Source: a virus
IMG/VR virus record: IMGVR_UViG_3300010155_000012
Location: 1 to 45,510 of that record
Reading direction: 5' to 3' (one strand)
DNA length: 45,510 bases
Notes under the pieces: generated by a model
Told to the model about the DNA's origin: nothing
The model's input: only the letters and a program-made list of their open reading frames with translations
Database searches by the model: none
In this document: positions 6,531-13,910 of the stretch, piece after piece
Layout: each line of letters starts with the position of its first letter
Position numbering within the stretch: the first letter of the stretch is position 1
Position numbers and translations under genes: made by a program

Positions 6531-8459
6531 TTAGATGATGTTCAGATCCTGAACTGTCACGGTTCCGTAGAAGTCCGCACGAACCATCTTCTTGCCATAC
6601 CGAGTCATCACTCCCTTACGGGGTGTGAAGTCTTCGGGAGCAAAGATCGTCGGGGTGACGATGAGTGGAACGTAAGGTGCGTATACGTAACCTGTCTCGA
6701 GGTAGCTTCCGCCCTTGTACCCAACAAGTATCTTGTTGCGTGGGAAGTAGGGATCCTTGTAGACCGTGAAACGGTTACTTAGAGTTCCTACCGGAGCTGC
6801 GCCGAGAGTGAACGGATTGCTTACCTGTCCCTGACCGTCGAGGCTATAGTTCGGCTTATAAAGCACCGAAGCCTCGAAGATAGTAGCGACATCTGGACCG
6901 GTGACCACGAAGTTCGCGGATCCTCGCAGAGTCTTACGATGAATCTGGTTGGCGACGTCGATGACAGTCTCAACCAGAGTCTCGTACCACTCTCGAACTG
7001 TACCAGTGAACTGGGGTCCGATAGCGAGAGAGCTAGCAAGCGTCTGCGCGACGCCTGTCTCCTTGTTAACGAACTTACCAGGAGCACGTGACCAGTAGAG
7101 GTTAGCACCCCTGGCCTCGGTGAGGAGGTCGTTAAGGATCTCACGATCAATTTCCAGCGCAACCTGCTCAGAGAGAATCTGAGTGAGCTCTACCTCAGCA
7201 TCTAAGCTGTGGTAAGCATTCAAATCCTGAGCGAGTTCTGGGGACCAACGAGCACGGAGCTTACGGGTCACTGCGGTAACCGCAATGGACTCGATCTTAA
7301 TGTCGATCTCGGGAATGAACGGTGATGGGCTGGTCGCGTTAAAGTTCGACTCAAAAGAGGGAATGGTTAACGTGGAGCCATCAGTGCCGTCGACATTAAG
7401 CGATGGGCTGAGAACGAAAGAACCTGTGAGTCCTGAAGAACCCATGGCACCACCAGAAGAGTGATCTCCTCGAGCACCAGAAACAACGTTTAACCACACT
7501 GCGTTAGTCGTGTTTCGGGTAACGAACGGATTGGAGGTGAAGATGTTAGAAGTTGCATCAAACGTTCCAAGTTGGTTCAGACGCCGTACATTGAGAATGT
7601 TAGTTCCCGGCTGAATGCTGTTCGGCAATGCCTTATATCCCAACCCATCTCCCAGAAGAGAGAAGAGAGAGAACTGCTTGATCTGTGTAAGATCAGTAGC
7701 AGCAGGCACAGAGCTAAGGTTGATCAGAATAAACTGGAATCGACCGTCGCTAGCCTGACCACCTGCACCCGTTCCATCACCCACGATGAGAGAGGTAAGC
7801 TGGGGATCATATTGCAGCAATTTACCGTCAGTTCCCGTAGCATGTAACACATTGTTGTTACCAAGTGTGTTGCCAGCCCCATAGGCTCCGGATGTCGAGA
7901 GCGTGATGGTTGCAGAGCTAGTGTGAACCTGAGAATATCCGGTCCCAGCTAGATCATACTGACCACCTGTTGCCAGCGATCCAGAGCGAATGCCTCGGCC
8001 AACTGGAGCGCTGTAGATGGAATCACCCTTCGCATACGTTGCTGCATCAGCAGCGCCTGTTGCGAGGTTAGTGTTACCACCTACGTTAGAACCATACGTG
8101 TAATCCAGATAGAAGAGCAGTCCGGAAGGAAGACTCATCGGCTGAATGGACACTAGCTCGTTGGCGACGAGGCCGCCAAATACGCGTCTAACAATCGGAA
8201 AGGCTATGTTGGTGAATCCCTGAAGGTCACCGGATGTGGTTCCGGCGCCAGCGCCAGTTCCAATGGTGTTTTGCTCTCTAAGGAGCTGTGCAGCCTGATT
8301 TTCAAGTAGCATTGACATGCTTTCTCGATGCTGCCCCTCGAGGCCGCGAAGCAGACCTGTGCGGGCCCACTTCTCAACCAACCGCTGATTCTGCACACCC
8401 ATGTGACGCTGTCGAATCCCTTCGGTTAGCTGGTTAAGTGTAAAAGATTTTTTGCTCAT
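6531..8459 (-). CDS. gp23: Major capsid protein, T4 gp23-like
   Basis: The 642-residue precursor of the main head subunit. The diagnostic block is NIAFPIVRRVFGGLVANELV followed by SIQPMSLPSGLLFYLDYTYG (residues 84-122), matching T4 gp23 (AVMGMVRRAIPNLIAFDICG VQPMNSPTGQVFALRAVYG). The C-terminal end MTRYGKKMVRADFYGTV is also gp23-like. The middle (about 125-390) is a long Gly/Ser/Thr-rich insertion region, making it longer than T4 gp23 (521 aa). The N-terminal 62 residues resemble a delta domain removed by the gp21 protease. L60-R61-E62 and L51-L52-E53 fit the T4-type (I/L)-x-E cleavage rule. AAAAGGAG lies 8 nt before the ATG. The scaffold gene precedes it and a strong terminator follows, consistent with high expression. 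Confidence 0.95.
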   Translation of the reverse strand: MSKKSFTLNQLTEGIRQRHMGVQNQRLVEKWARTGLLRGLEGQHRESMSMLLENQAAQLLREQNTIGTGAGAGTTSGDLQGFTNIAFPIVRRVFGGLVANELVSIQPMSLPSGLLFYLDYTYGSNVGGNTNLATGAADAATYAKGDSIYSAPVGRGIRSGSLATGGQYDLAGTGYSQVHTSSATITLSTSGAYGAGNTLGNNNVLHATGTDGKLLQYDPQLTSLIVGDGTGAGGQASDGRFQFILINLSSVPAATDLTQIKQFSLFSLLGDGLGYKALPNSIQPGTNILNVRRLNQLGTFDATSNIFTSNPFVTRNTTNAVWLNVVSGARGDHSSGGAMGSSGLTGSFVLSPSLNVDGTDGSTLTIPSFESNFNATSPSPFIPEIDIKIESIAVTAVTRKLRARWSPELAQDLNAYHSLDAEVELTQILSEQVALEIDREILNDLLTEARGANLYWSRAPGKFVNKETGVAQTLASSLAIGPQFTGTVREWYETLVETVIDVANQIHRKTLRGSANFVVTGPDVATIFEASVLYKPNYSLDGQGQVSNPFTLGAAPVGTLSNRFTVYKDPYFPRNKILVGYKGGSYLETGYVYAPYVPLIVTPTIFAPEDFTPRKGVMTRYGKKMVRADFYGTVTVQDLNII

Positions 8460-8505
8460 GTTGTTTCTCCTTTTATATTATAAACAGTTGCAAGATGTAC
8501 TAACT
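8460..8505 (-). promoter_or_regulatory. Leader of the capsid gene with possible late promoter
   Basis: This 46-base gap between scaffold and capsid genes contains, on the minus strand, TATAATATAAAAGGAG ending at the ribosome site. The TATAAT hexamer is at 8477-8482. No -35 element is visible, which would fit a T4-type late promoter (consensus TATAAATA), but the hexamer is so close to the ribosome site that a transcript from it would have almost no leader. The ribosome site is certain; the promoter is a guess. Confidence 0.25.
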
Positions 8506-9924
8506 TCATTTGTTAATTCCTGCAAGCACCGCCCACCGATCAACTTCCTGCATAGAATCAGGCGCGACTGATGCACGAGTCGTAGCTCGCGAGGATGAGC
8601 CTAGAGACCGACGTCGAGATTCATTAACTGTTCCTCTCTTGCCGCTTTCAAGACTATTAGTTAGGCTCCCGTATAGCAGCTTAACTTCTCTCAAGGTTCT
8701 TGCCTTATCTAAGGCCTCAATAACAACACGCCTCCGCTTAGGAGACACAGAGCTATTTTGAAGAAGCTTGTTAACGTAAAGAAGTTTAGCGTTAAACAGG
8801 TTCATCTCGGTCAACTGCCCACGAAGTGATTGTACTGCACTTCTGTATTCGGCAAGCTTACCGTGGAGAGCTCGACTTGAGCGGCTCTCTTTTCTAAGAG
8901 CATTTCGAAGCTGCCTATTCTCCGAATGCACGTTTAAATCGTCATCTTTAAATTCAAGAGGTTCCTTAAGAATTGTGCCGCCACCGAATGCGGACGCCAT
9001 ATCCTTGGCCTCTCCCTCAGACATCGCCTGTCTCATACGACTAAGCTCCTGTCTAAGCATATTTTCATCAATTTCAAATACCTCATCAAGCGGCTCTTCA
9101 AACTCAACTTCTGAGTCGACATCGATATCAAGATCCCCGCCGGGTAGATCAAGATCAAGATCTTCCTCATCCTCGATGTCTACGTCTACTTCTTCTTCCT
9201 CGACATCTAGCATGACAGATAAGTCTTCTGGATTAATCAGGTCAGGATCAAGGTCGCCTAGCTCAACACGAATGGCGGTCTCAAGGAGTTCATCTACGTT
9301 ATCCATAGTAGCTGCCTCTTCTGCCTGGTAATATGCCTCATCCTGACCCTCAGGCGATGTTCCACCTTCGGCGAGGGCATCTTTAAATGCTCTCGATAGA
9401 TCATCTAAGTCGATCTCATAAAGTGTTTCATTTTTTGACATGCCCGTGTTCTCCTGATGTGGTATGCTATCAATATCTATTATGTTGTTTTGTAAACTAT
9501 TGGCACTAGATCTTAGATTTTGTGCTAATTCTAATATTTTCTCTCTATCAGCAGTATTTAATGCTGCAAAAGATTCCCCAAAGGCCGTGCGAACAAGGTC
9601 TTTTGCAGCATCGCTTTCAAAAATATCGTTTAGATCCGGATTCTCGGTACTTCCAACAAGTCTTAGCAAAGATGATAGTGCGGTTTCATCAAGGATCACA
9701 TCCTCGCCGACGCCTGTATCTTGTAGTGATTCTTTCACAACACTGGATAACGAATCCTCTACGTCACCTGGATCAGCTGTTACGTTTCCAACAAGCTGCG
9801 CCTCTATAAATTGTCTAATTTTTGGAGTGACAGCCTCAACAATTGCATTCTTTGCATTCTGCTCAGCAACTTCTCTAAGCTGTTTTGCATCAGCAATCGC
9901 TTCCTCATAAAGTGATTTAGACAT
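8506..9924 (-). CDS. gp22: Prohead scaffold/core protein, T4 gp22-like
   Basis: A 472-residue internal scaffold on which the capsid assembles, placed directly upstream of the capsid gene as in T4. It is highly charged and helical. Residues about 230-283 are a nearly pure Asp/Glu run (DVEEEEVDVDIEDEEDLDLD and onward), the style of prohead core proteins. A coiled-coil helix follows (about 325-375), then a block MNLFNAKLLYVNKLLQN and SPKRRRVVIEALDKARTLRE, which I associate with scaffold proteins of T4-related phages. The C-terminus is basic and Ser/Arg-rich. It is much longer than T4 gp22 (269 aa). An internal ATG at 9441 (Met162) has its own AGGAG 9 nt upstream and could give a 311-residue shorter product. 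GGAG precedes the first ATG. Confidence 0.82.
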   Translation of the reverse strand: MSKSLYEEAIADAKQLREVAEQNAKNAIVEAVTPKIRQFIEAQLVGNVTADPGDVEDSLSSVVKESLQDTGVGEDVILDETALSSLLRLVGSTENPDLNDIFESDAAKDLVRTAFGESFAALNTADREKILELAQNLRSSANSLQNNIIDIDSIPHQENTGMSKNETLYEIDLDDLSRAFKDALAEGGTSPEGQDEAYYQAEEAATMDNVDELLETAIRVELGDLDPDLINPEDLSVMLDVEEEEVDVDIEDEEDLDLDLPGGDLDIDVDSEVEFEEPLDEVFEIDENMLRQELSRMRQAMSEGEAKDMASAFGGGTILKEPLEFKDDDLNVHSENRQLRNALRKESRSSRALHGKLAEYRSAVQSLRGQLTEMNLFNAKLLYVNKLLQNSSVSPKRRRVVIEALDKARTLREVKLLYGSLTNSLESGKRGTVNESRRRSLGSSSRATTRASVAPDSMQEVDRWAVLAGINK

Positions 9925-9973
9925 TTTCCACCTTCTCCAAGGTTAATTATTGTTTATATGACCAACTTACACG

Positions 9974-10642
9974 TCATATTTCATTTAAAACTTTTTTTAT
10001 CTGACTTCTCGTTCTCATTATAGTTCGAATAGATGGATCTGGAATATTCTCAAGATGAGCAACTCGGATCCCGTCGTCTTCGGTATCCAGAGGACGTCTA
10101 GAAGTTCCATACTGAGTGCCGTCTCCTCCCACTTTCCCCGGGCCTGTTCTATAAGCAAACTGAGTTGTGCTTCCGCCCAGAGCTGGACCATCGAGATTTC
10201 CGTATAGAGATCTCATAGAAAAGGGAACCATGGTGCCATAAAGTCGAGAACCCGTACTAATGCCAGGCATATTCATATTTCTCTCCCTTAGGGTGGCAAT
10301 GTCAAAGCGCTGACCTGTAGCAAATCCTCGATAATCAGCGTGAGCTCGGGCCCGGGGTTCGAGACTAAATGTACCCCCCATTCTCCAATTAATCTTACTA
10401 ACAAATCTATCTATAAGATCTGAATCTCCCGCAAAGTACGCGTCAGAAAATTCATCAACCTCTTCGTCGAACTCTTCTCCCTCACCTTCCGGGCGCTGGA
10501 GATAGGGAAAGGTATCTTCCCGACGATATTCAGACCCTAATCCTTTTGGGCTAAGGGTTCCGTAACCGTAACCAACCCTTGCATCTCCTGCAGGAACAAC
10601 ACCAATGTATTCAAGCAGACTATTTTTTCTAGACCTTTCCAT
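9974..10642 (-). CDS. Unrecognised head-region protein, 222 aa
   Basis: I do not recognise the family. The protein is hydrophilic, rich in Gly and Arg, with an acidic patch near residues 52-70 (EGEGEEFDEEVDEFSDAYF) and a basic C-terminal helix (SIRTIMRTRSQIKKVLNEI). It has no membrane segment, signal peptide or enzyme motif. Its start overlaps the end of the preceding gene by 14 bases, and the scaffold gene follows after a 49-base gap, so it belongs to the head operon. A minor core or internal head protein is plausible from position only. AGGAT precedes the ATG. Confidence 0.65.
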   Translation of the reverse strand: MERSRKNSLLEYIGVVPAGDARVGYGYGTLSPKGLGSEYRREDTFPYLQRPEGEGEEFDEEVDEFSDAYFAGDSDLIDRFVSKINWRMGGTFSLEPRARAHADYRGFATGQRFDIATLRERNMNMPGISTGSRLYGTMVPFSMRSLYGNLDGPALGGSTTQFAYRTGPGKVGGDGTQYGTSRRPLDTEDDGIRVAHLENIPDPSIRTIMRTRSQIKKVLNEI

Positions 10643-11159
10643 CAGATCCTAGATAAGATCTTCCAGAAATATACTCCCCGATGGTCTGATCAGAAATAGC
10701 CTCAGCTGTATCACTTGGAGAAGTCAAAGCGCCTAAACCAGATCCGAACTCAATACCAGCTATCGGAAGATCTCCCGTATATTCTGGCATTGTATATGGG
10801 GACACACTTCCTGGGCCGGGAGACGTTAAATTTGGAACATAAGGAGAAGCAGGCAGACCCTCGCCGCCGGTCTCAACATCTCCAAGATTGGGTGCATCAG
10901 CGTAGTTTAGGTCAAATGTACCAAACATATAGCCAGAGTCATTAACGACTCCATCCTTAACGCCAGTAGCCTTGTCACCGCTGCCCCCATTGCCATTAAA
11001 TGCAGAGACTCCAATCTCTGTAACTGTTTCTACAGTATAGTCATTATAGAGAGGAGAGTTAGGAAATGAGGCAATTAGATTTTTATCTGATCGGCGGCCC
11101 TTCCCTCCGTCTCCCGGGGGACCGAATGCTGAAACTGTACCTTGTGTGTGAGTTGGCAT
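10629..11159 (-). CDS. Unrecognised Gly/Pro-rich head-region protein, 176 aa
   Basis: I do not recognise the family. The sequence is low in charge and rich in Gly, Ser, Pro, Asp and Thr throughout (for example TSPGPGSVSPYTMPEYTGD and GGEGLPASPYVPNL), which suggests an extended or disordered protein rather than an enzyme. AAGGAG lies 8 nt before the ATG, a good ribosome site. Its 3' end overlaps the next gene by 14 bases, so the two are probably translated together. It lies between gp21-like protease and gp22-like scaffold genes, which suggests an internal head or core component. Confidence 0.62.
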   Translation of the reverse strand: MPTHTQGTVSAFGPPGDGGKGRRSDKNLIASFPNSPLYNDYTVETVTEIGVSAFNGNGGSGDKATGVKDGVVNDSGYMFGTFDLNYADAPNLGDVETGGEGLPASPYVPNLTSPGPGSVSPYTMPEYTGDLPIAGIEFGSGLGALTSPSDTAEAISDQTIGEYISGRSYLGSDGKV

Positions 11160-11176
11160 ATGTTAATCTCCTTATC

Positions 11177-11440
11177 CTAGATGTCTTTAAGAATTTTTCT
11201 GGCGAGCATTTTTCTTCTCTCGACGATTTTCTTCAATCGATATCTTACTTTGACTTCCTCTACCTTGAGAGCCTTTGCGTAGTCAATCTTCTTCTCAAGA
11301 GTCTGAGCAAAGTCAGAAGCCTTAACTTCTTTGGCCTTAATCTCTTTAACCTTTTCTGATAGAGACTTTTCAATCTTAGCCTTTTCCTCAAGAACAAGTC
11401 TCTTTAAAAGGCTCGGTGTAAGCTTTTTGATGCTAGCCAT
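11177..11440 (-). CDS. Small basic coiled-coil protein, probable prohead core component
   Basis: An 87-residue protein starting MASIKKLTPSLLKRLVLEE. It is almost entirely Lys/Glu/Leu-rich heptad-like helix (EEKAKIEKSLSEKVKEIKAK onward), ending in a strongly basic RYRLKKIVERRKMLARKILK. I chose the ATG at 11440 because GCAGGAG lies 5 nt upstream; an upstream in-frame start at 11461 would add 7 residues but lacks a site. T4 encodes small prohead core proteins (gp67, gp68) in this neighbourhood. I see no residue-level match, so the resemblance is in size, helicity and position only. Confidence 0.65.
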   Translation of the reverse strand: MASIKKLTPSLLKRLVLEEKAKIEKSLSEKVKEIKAKEVKASDFAQTLEKKIDYAKALKVEEVKVRYRLKKIVERRKMLARKILKDI

Positions 11441-11501
11441 GTTTTCTCCTGCGCAAGTCATGATTAGTTGTCAATTATACATATTCACCTAAAAGAAAAG
11501 T

Positions 11502-11984
11502 TTAACTTCTAATTGACGGTGCAAATGCTAAATCTGCCCACTTTGAAGCAGATTCTCCAAATAATGATGCAGGATCATTTTGAGACACAGCTGCAGCAGC
11601 TTTATCAACAGGAGCATGAGATAAACCGCTAGAGTGACTTTCTGCAGATATCTGCTCTTGAAGAGTAGTTCTCGCTGTATCCTCTAAAATTGACGACAAG
11701 ACGTTATCGCTTGTAAGATTTTTAACAGCAGATTTTATATTTTTTTCAAATCTTTTATTTTCCTGCTTTCCCTCACCAGAAAAAGAAACATGATCAAGGG
11801 AAGGTCGAAGAGAGTGGTTCGCTGGGTTGTTTTTAGCGGGGTTATTTCTAGCGGAAGAAGATTGTTCTCCTGCGTTTCTACTTTCTAGCAAAGTTGACTG
11901 TGAATTTGATAATCCCTCTGTTAGTATCTCAACTAGGCACTCCTTGACAATAGACTTTAAAACACTTCGACTTACTTTACTCAT
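11502..11984 (-). CDS. Unrecognised head-region protein, 160 aa
   Basis: Family not recognised. The N-terminal 25 residues form an amphipathic helix (MSKVSRSVLKSIVKECLVEI). A Ser/Asn/Pro-rich, probably disordered middle follows (SSSARNNPAKNNPANHSLRP, residues about 43-62), then a second helical stretch (about 80-115) and an Ala/Ser-rich end. The single cysteine is at 16. Its start codon shares one base with the stop of the preceding gene (TAATG-type overlap), showing operon coupling. Role unknown; a core or internal head protein is possible. Confidence 0.62.
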   Translation of the reverse strand: MSKVSRSVLKSIVKECLVEILTEGLSNSQSTLLESRNAGEQSSSARNNPAKNNPANHSLRPSLDHVSFSGEGKQENKRFEKNIKSAVKNLTSDNVLSSILEDTARTTLQEQISAESHSSGLSHAPVDKAAAAVSQNDPASLFGESASKWADLAFAPSIRS

Positions 11985-12457
11985 TATCCCACGCCCTGGA
12001 AGCTCGCTGTAACTGTTGCGACACCTGCAGCGTTAAGAGGGCCTGGAAGAGATCCAGTGATTGTTGGAAACTGAGTATGTTCAATTCCCGTTAATCCTGC
12101 AAGCAAGCTGAAGCCCGTGAGATTTTCACCAGCGGTCGAAGAATCTGCTAAAAAATAAAGCTCCTTGCATCGTATCTCAAGCCTTCCGGTAGTTTGATTC
12201 CCAGATATCACCAAAAAATTTCTAGAACCGCCACCCCCAGCGCCGGCATGATTAGCCGTGACACCATTTTCAGTAAATCCCACTCGCAAGGGGTACGCTG
12301 AAATGTTTTGAACCGTAAAAAATCTAGTCACGTATGGAAAAGTTACCTTTATCGGAGTCGTTGGCCCTACAGTGTGACCTCCCGAAGAGGTTACGTACGG
12401 CACGCCTGACGTTTGATATGCGGGAACAAAATTTGGTCCAGCTGATGTATTTTTCAT
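11984..12457 (-). CDS. Beta-rich virion-type protein, 157 aa, unrecognised family
   Basis: The protein has no charged helices and reads as a compact beta sandwich. A strand IKVTFPYVTRFFTVQNISAY leads to PLRVGFTENGVTA, a Gly loop (HAGAGGGGS), then FLVISGN, RLEIRCKELYFLAD and FSLLAGLTGIE. Such a pattern is common in small capsid decoration or tail-appendage proteins, but I cannot name the family. Start and stop overlap both neighbours (4 bases with the protease gene upstream, 1 base with the gene downstream), so expression is tightly coupled to prohead genes. The assignment as a virion protein is inference from fold style and position. Confidence 0.65.
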   Translation of the reverse strand: MKNTSAGPNFVPAYQTSGVPYVTSSGGHTVGPTTPIKVTFPYVTRFFTVQNISAYPLRVGFTENGVTANHAGAGGGGSRNFLVISGNQTTGRLEIRCKELYFLADSSTAGENLTGFSLLAGLTGIEHTQFPTITGSLPGPLNAAGVATVTASFQGVG

Positions 12458-13065
12458 GAATCATCCCAGTCTAAAATTTCATTAAAAATTCTATCGATTC
12501 TATCAGTTCTAGTAAAAACCTGATTTAATTCTTGTCTTATCTTTCCTTCACTCATCATGAATGCCCCCGGTGTTGAAGGTTCAGAGACCATATCGAAACA
12601 GATTAACTGAAAATCCTCCTGAACAATCTGATTTTCACCCTGCTGCTTGGTTGATCCTACCCCTCGAGAAGATATTCCTAATGTCACATTAGCATTGACA
12701 AGCTCTTGTAAGACCTTGCCGGTGGGAGTGTCCAGAAGCTCTATCGTTCCATAGACAACATCTCCATCCATATATGCATCACGAACTATATGAGATACAC
12801 TCTTGAGCTCAACAACAGATGTCTCTGGATGATCACATTCACCTAAGGCCCTATTCTCTCGAATAAACTTTTGATAGTTTTTAATCTCCCTCTCTAGTAT
12901 GGCCCTAGGGTATATTCTTCCATTCTGATTAAGGGTGTCTGATTTTTGCAACGGTCCCTTTAGAAAAATCTTGCCTGAATTTTTCGTCTTAGATTCATTT
13001 ATCTGCTCAGGAGTATACGCGAGAGGCATCCACTCAGTTAATAATTTTCTATTTGAATCACTCAT
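12454..13065 (-). CDS. gp21: Prohead core protease, T4 gp21-like
   Basis: A 203-residue serine protease (peptidase family U9/S78 type) that matures the prohead by cleaving capsid and core proteins. An N-terminal strand and loop IFLKGPLQKSDTLNQNGRIY lead to YPRAILEREI, typical of the family. The putative catalytic His is His79 in LGECDHPETSVV, and the putative catalytic Ser is Ser132 or Ser133 in VTLGISSRGVGS. Length is close to T4 gp21 (212 aa). GGAGG lies 5 nt before the ATG, which overlaps the preceding stop by 4 bases. It sits downstream of portal and upstream of scaffold and capsid, the conserved T4 order. The N-terminus follows the mature pattern without a leader. Confidence 0.9.
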   Translation of the reverse strand: MSDSNRKLLTEWMPLAYTPEQINESKTKNSGKIFLKGPLQKSDTLNQNGRIYPRAILEREIKNYQKFIRENRALGECDHPETSVVELKSVSHIVRDAYMDGDVVYGTIELLDTPTGKVLQELVNANVTLGISSRGVGSTKQQGENQIVQEDFQLICFDMVSEPSTPGAFMMSEGKIRQELNQVFTRTDRIDRIFNEILDWDDS

Positions 13066-13910
13066 TCTGCCTCCAGAATCTCATTTTTTAATTGAGAAAC
13101 TGTTAAAAATTTTGAAATGACAACATCGTTAATTTTTTCTAAATTAACATCAGTGACTTTTTCTTTAACTACATTGATCTTTTCAAGAAGTATCTGGTTT
13201 TCTGTTTCTGATTTTAGATCATCTAGGTTTTTGACTGTTAGCCTTCTAAGATTTTCAAGCATCACTTTAATCTTTTCTCCGCTATCTTCAACAATTGAAA
13301 ACACGTAGGTTTTAATAATTTCTTTTTGCTCAGGGTTAAGTCTTTTACCATATTTGTTATTAAATTTTTCCATCATCAGCTTAACAACTAAATCGTCAGC
13401 ATTGGGAGAATTTTGATTCTCAAGATGATTAACTCTCTTTTCTTCAAGCAATCTTTCAACAACCTTGCTTTCATATTGAATCACTCTAGAAAGACTAGAA
13501 TTATCATTTTTTCGCCAGTCGTTTAAGAGAGTTTGAATTGTTGCATAGATCTTATACTCGGGAACTCTTTGATGATAAAAACCCACATCATTTATTTGAT
13601 AATTGATATCTTTAATCAATAGATGCTTATCCCTCTCCAATGCTTTCTCATCACATCTTCGAGCAGCTGCCTTAGCCTCTGAAAGTATTCCTGCTGCAAT
13701 TGAAGTATTGCTCACCGTGGAATTAGCCAGAGCATTAAAAAGCCTAAACTCCTTATAAAGCTCACACTCAGGAGAGAATCTTTTTTCCAAAATGTCAAGA
13801 GCGACCTGGGCTTTCTCTCTATTTTCAGATACGAGAGACGATGAGACATATCGCAAAAGCAGCTCATAAATTATTCCTACATTTCTCTTTTTGTTATGAG
13901 ATTTTGTCAT
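13062..13910 (-). CDS. Conserved-looking helical head-region protein, 282 aa
   Basis: I do not recognise a named family. The protein is almost all alpha-helical and highly charged, opening with a basic MTKSHNKKRNVGIIYELLLR and containing long Lys/Glu-rich helices, especially about 205-270 (coiled-coil-like). It has no membrane segment, metal site or nucleotide motif. It lies between portal and protease genes with 4-base overlaps on both sides; in T4 this slot holds the small core proteins gp67 and gp68. A prohead core role is inference from position and helicity. AAGGAT lies 3 nt before the ATG. Confidence 0.7.
   Translation of the reverse strand: MTKSHNKKRNVGIIYELLLRYVSSSLVSENREKAQVALDILEKRFSPECELYKEFRLFNALANSTVSNTSIAAGILSEAKAAARRCDEKALERDKHLLIKDINYQINDVGFYHQRVPEYKIYATIQTLLNDWRKNDNSSLSRVIQYESKVVERLLEEKRVNHLENQNSPNADDLVVKLMMEKFNNKYGKRLNPEQKEIIKTYVFSIVEDSGEKIKVMLENLRRLTVKNLDDLKSETENQILLEKINVVKEKVTDVNLEKINDVVISKFLTVSQLKNEILEAE

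Noticed and set aside
8975-9331. 118-codon plus-strand open frame, almost all Ser, Thr and Arg
   Set aside because: It is the antisense shadow of the Asp/Glu-rich segment of the scaffold gene; the composition is explained by the complementary codons and there is no ribosome site.
9464-9910. 148-codon plus-strand open frame
   Set aside because: It lies fully within the scaffold gene on the other strand, is Ser/Phe/Ala-rich as expected for an antisense frame, and lacks homology or a start signal.
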